Source: Suillus spraguei
Lineage: Eukaryota; Basidiomycota; Agaricomycetes; Boletales; Suillaceae
Direction: 5' to 3'
Length of the DNA: 36,000 nt
Assembly (NCBI GenBank): GCA_016800925.1
Contig: JABCPU010000599.1
Location: 1-36,000, forward strand
Numbering within the stretch: position 1 is the first letter of the stretch; each line of letters starts with the position of its first letter. Positions 33,311 through 36,000 of this stretch are shown here, in pieces. The notes under the pieces are model-generated. The model was not told the origin of the DNA. It did not search any database and saw nothing but the letters and a program-made list of their open reading frames with translations. The position numbers were made by a program, and so were the translations under genes.

Positions 33311-36000
33311 ATGAGTGCTAGGAGTACCCACAAGGGGTTTGGCTCATCGCATGCCATTCCTCCTAATCCCACCTTTATTGAATTCCCGAGAATCTGACGG
33401 TGACCCAAGCAATTGGCCCACAAACAACACCCCCCAGATCGACAGCGAGGGCCATGTAAACTACATGCGACAGGCTGGCCTTGATGAATCGTTATCGATC
33501 AAATGGCGCGTCGAAGTCGCTGCAGCTCTTGCCTCAAAGCTCAACATGGCTCGTGAGTACTCGTTTCTCATGTCCTGGTCACCGACCAATTGTCTCATTC
33601 TTTCAACAGAGGGCAACTATGTTTTGCAAGGATGGCCTGCGGGTATCAGATGTTTGATCACAACAAAGGCCCAAAAGATAGCCCTCGTCATGATGCCTAT
33701 CTTATAGGTGAGCTGTGCTTCCCCATCAGCGCAATTAGTTGGTATTCACTATCAAAATGCTAGGTTCTACCTATGCCAAACGCTTCCGCTCTGTCCCAGA
33801 ATTCATTCCCCACGCCTTATGGCTCCTTACAGACCCCACGCTTGACCGCAGTAACTGCAATTGCAAATATTGCAATAAAAAACCTCAACGTGAAATCACT
33901 GCCTCCATGGGCCTTCTTCCAAAGCGCGGCGGCTCCGCGCCCTCTGCTACAAACACACCCACACGGACGATTCAACCCCCTAGATTGAAACGCCAACCTC
34001 AAGCACCTAAAGATAGGACCCTTCGGGATCAAGAGAAAAGCTCACGCGACAAAGAAAGGTTTAGACCATACGTCGGTGTGCGTCGCATGCCGAAACCTGC
34101 CAAGCAGCCTGCACCAAAACAAAGCATGCTTAGGGAGCGCAACTCCGATTAAGCTGTGCCTATGGTCCCGAAGTCAAAGTTCGTCGATGGTTCCGTGACG
34201 GTGAACTCCTTTGGTGCGCATTAAACACCCCGATCGATGGGCCCAGTGGCCCAGGTGGCGACGATTCCATCTTTTTCTGGCCAGGTCTTGTCGAAGAAAC
34301 AAGAATGAAGCCTACGCCTATTCCAAAGGATACAGATATGGATATCCTTGATGGACCATCAAACGACCAGCCGAGCTCGAAGATTGACTCATCCAACGGT
34401 GATGATGAAGTTCCTTGGGTCATCCGCCACGACCTTTCTTATAAAATGAAACTCCTTGGCATCTCCCAAACATTGTATATTTCAGACCAACTTGTTCTTC
34501 CATACCAATCAATCGCTCCTTCAGACGAGCTTATCCAAGCTATTCATGCGGTATCTTATGAGGATCTCGACCCAGACCCCGCACGCACTTCTGCATTCAA
34601 CCCTTATTCCACCTCTTCGGATGTTACCTTTGCAAAAGCCGCAGCTCCGTACGGCATTGCGCTGCAGATCGGCGCGAATATTTCTGGGTATTGGACACCC
34701 ACGGATGACTGGGAGTTCAAATTCAGCGTTGAATACCCCAATTCCGGCCCACCACAATCAGTCGGCACATTCCAAAGTCTCGATGCAGTGATGAACTCAA
34801 GTATGGTACATAATGCTAACCTCGCCTCATACATGGCGACGCCCTCTGGCTCAGGCTCTCACACACCTAGTATCTCTGCACCGCTTCCCCTACTGACACT
34901 GGCCCAGACGGTCGTACAGACACGCTACCAGGGCCTGTGGTGGGGTGCAGAGCGCATCTGGACAGACGAACTTATCCGGCTCAAATTTTCACGGGGCCAG
35001 ATCGCTCCCCAAGGAAATGACTTTATCAGTGCACCTGCTGGTCCGAGCAGGAAGGCACAGGAGTACGCGCAGTCAATGGGCGGCCAGGTTGGTGGTGCTG
35101 AGGGGCGGGGCGTGTTCATGCGCCTTGAAGGATTGTTCGTTGCCGATCCGCCGAGCGGGAGAGGATCCAAAGTCTGTCATGCAGTAGGGACGCTTTATGA
35201 ACTCGTGGATGAAGACTGGGAGGAAGAATGGGACGGTCGGGATATGGTAGTCGACAAAGGAAAGGGTAAGGCGATCGAAAATAGCAATTCAAACATGGAG
35301 GGTCGTTTGAGTTGGATGGTGTACCATCTGGACCTTCATTCATGAACGGTCCATCCCCACTGAAACCGCCCCCACTTGCAAACCCAGATCCAGCGGTTTC
35401 TGTTGAAGGCACGACGATAGATGTTCTTTCGCACAGCAACGTAACTGCCGCCTCCGCATCTACCGCACCCCAGCGTGATGTGAGCAGCGCGCTCTCGCAT
35501 CCGGTCCTCAGTGCCTTCCCACTGCCAAAGGCCCCCGACGGATTCAAGTTCCGCCCCGTCCTGAAACCGGGCCACGAGATTGTCGTAGATCTGACGTGGA
35601 TCGCGGGGCGGTATTACCCAGGCCTTCTAGAGCATCGGTTACTTGACAGACACGTTGAACGCGCACTTGCTGCTGGCGGGACGCAGTTATGGGCTCTCGA
35701 GGGTCTGACGGCTGGGTGTTATAATGCGATGGATCCGACGAAGTGGAAGTCCAGTCGCTCGGCCATGGTACGGGAGGCAAGCCATGATGCGCGGGTGGGG
35801 CTTGAGGAACACTGGAAGAACAAGGAGAAGGAGCGTCAGGAAGCGAAACTGCTAGAGGGGGCATTTTTACCGCCGCTGCCGCCAGCGGGAATGGATAGTG
35901 GCGAGGGAGGATCTGGACTGGGTGGAAGTTCCGGCGCACCAGCGCCGGAATCAAACGGTAACGAGCAGGGTTTTGTTAACAGTCAAGAAAAAATGGGATT
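33311..36000 (+). CDS. CLR2: Clr2-like transcriptional silencing factor, frame-broken and partial
   Basis: Exons 33311-33552, 33610-33707 and 33764 to beyond the window end. The N-terminal Clr2 region reads ESDGDPSNWPTNNTPQID, IKWRVEVAAALA, GWPAG, YQMFDHNKGPKDSPRHDAYL and FRSVPEFIPHALWLLTDP with a Cys-rich CNCKYC. The main Clr2 domain reads VKVRRWFRDGELLWCALN, IFFWPGLVEE, YKMKLLGISQTLYI, YQGLWWGAERIW, GVFMRLEGLF and later IVVDLTWIAGRYYPGLLEHR. In fission yeast Clr2 is part of the SHREC histone-deacetylase complex in heterochromatic silencing. The frame changes at about 33393 (+1 or -2), 33650 (-1), 34140 (-1) and 35320 (-1), while conserved sequence continues in the new frame each time. The gene is either decaying or poorly assembled here. 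The C-terminus is outside the window. Confidence 0.85.

Overview
The window is nuclear DNA of a filamentous basidiomycete, most likely an Agaricomycete (mushroom-forming fungus). The signs are genes densely split by introns of about 45-55 bp, a decayed Ty3/gypsy chromodomain retrotransposon, a BTB/POZ protein of the expanded basidiomycete type, and strictly eukaryotic genes (EMC5, RED, TRAPPC12, TAD2, PP2A-B55, COX VIIa, Clr2). Genus and species cannot be told from the sequence. Exon-intron structures were built by hand from splice sites, reading phase and family motifs; no search was run.

Layout. (1) 1-8036 is repeat-derived: an imperfect 110-bp tandem duplication, a short coding relic, and a minus-strand gypsy element (LTRs 921-2332 and 7581-8036). 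The element has lost its gag and most of its protease to a deletion that runs into the 5' LTR. The rest of pol carries in-frame TGA codons, a frameshift and a changed reverse-transcriptase active site. Two extra ORFs lie between the chromodomain and the 3' LTR. (2) 8496-8873 (-) is an N-terminal fragment of the kinetochore/membrane-tethering protein ZW10. (3) 9159-10917 (-) is an intact ZIFL-type MFS transporter. (4) 11684-13759 holds EMC5 (+) and the spliceosomal protein RED (-), tail to tail. (5) 14362-17493 (+) is an intact 18-exon prolyl oligopeptidase. (6) 17884-21131 holds TAD2 (-), the tRNA adenosine deaminase, and a divergent sterol O-acyltransferase (+). (7) 22822-25177 (+) is TRAPPC12. 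(8) 25856-26819 (+) is a decayed BTB gene. (9) 27827-29595 (+) is a second ZIFL-type MFS gene with the same intron positions as the first but two 1-nt indels. (10) 30058-32469 holds the PP2A B55 subunit CDC55 (-) and COX9 (+), divergent over a 268-bp promoter. (11) 33311 to the end (+) is a Clr2-like silencing factor, running off the edge and broken by several frame changes.

The genes do not form one pathway or cluster; this is mostly a housekeeping neighbourhood. The two MFS paralogues, in inverted orientation about 17 kb apart, are the only related pair. I found no wholly new system. The observations most worth following are the gypsy element's 3' accessory ORFs and its decay pattern, the recurrent single-base indels in conserved genes (real decay or assembly error), three GC-AG introns, and the ZW10 fragment next to the retrotransposon.
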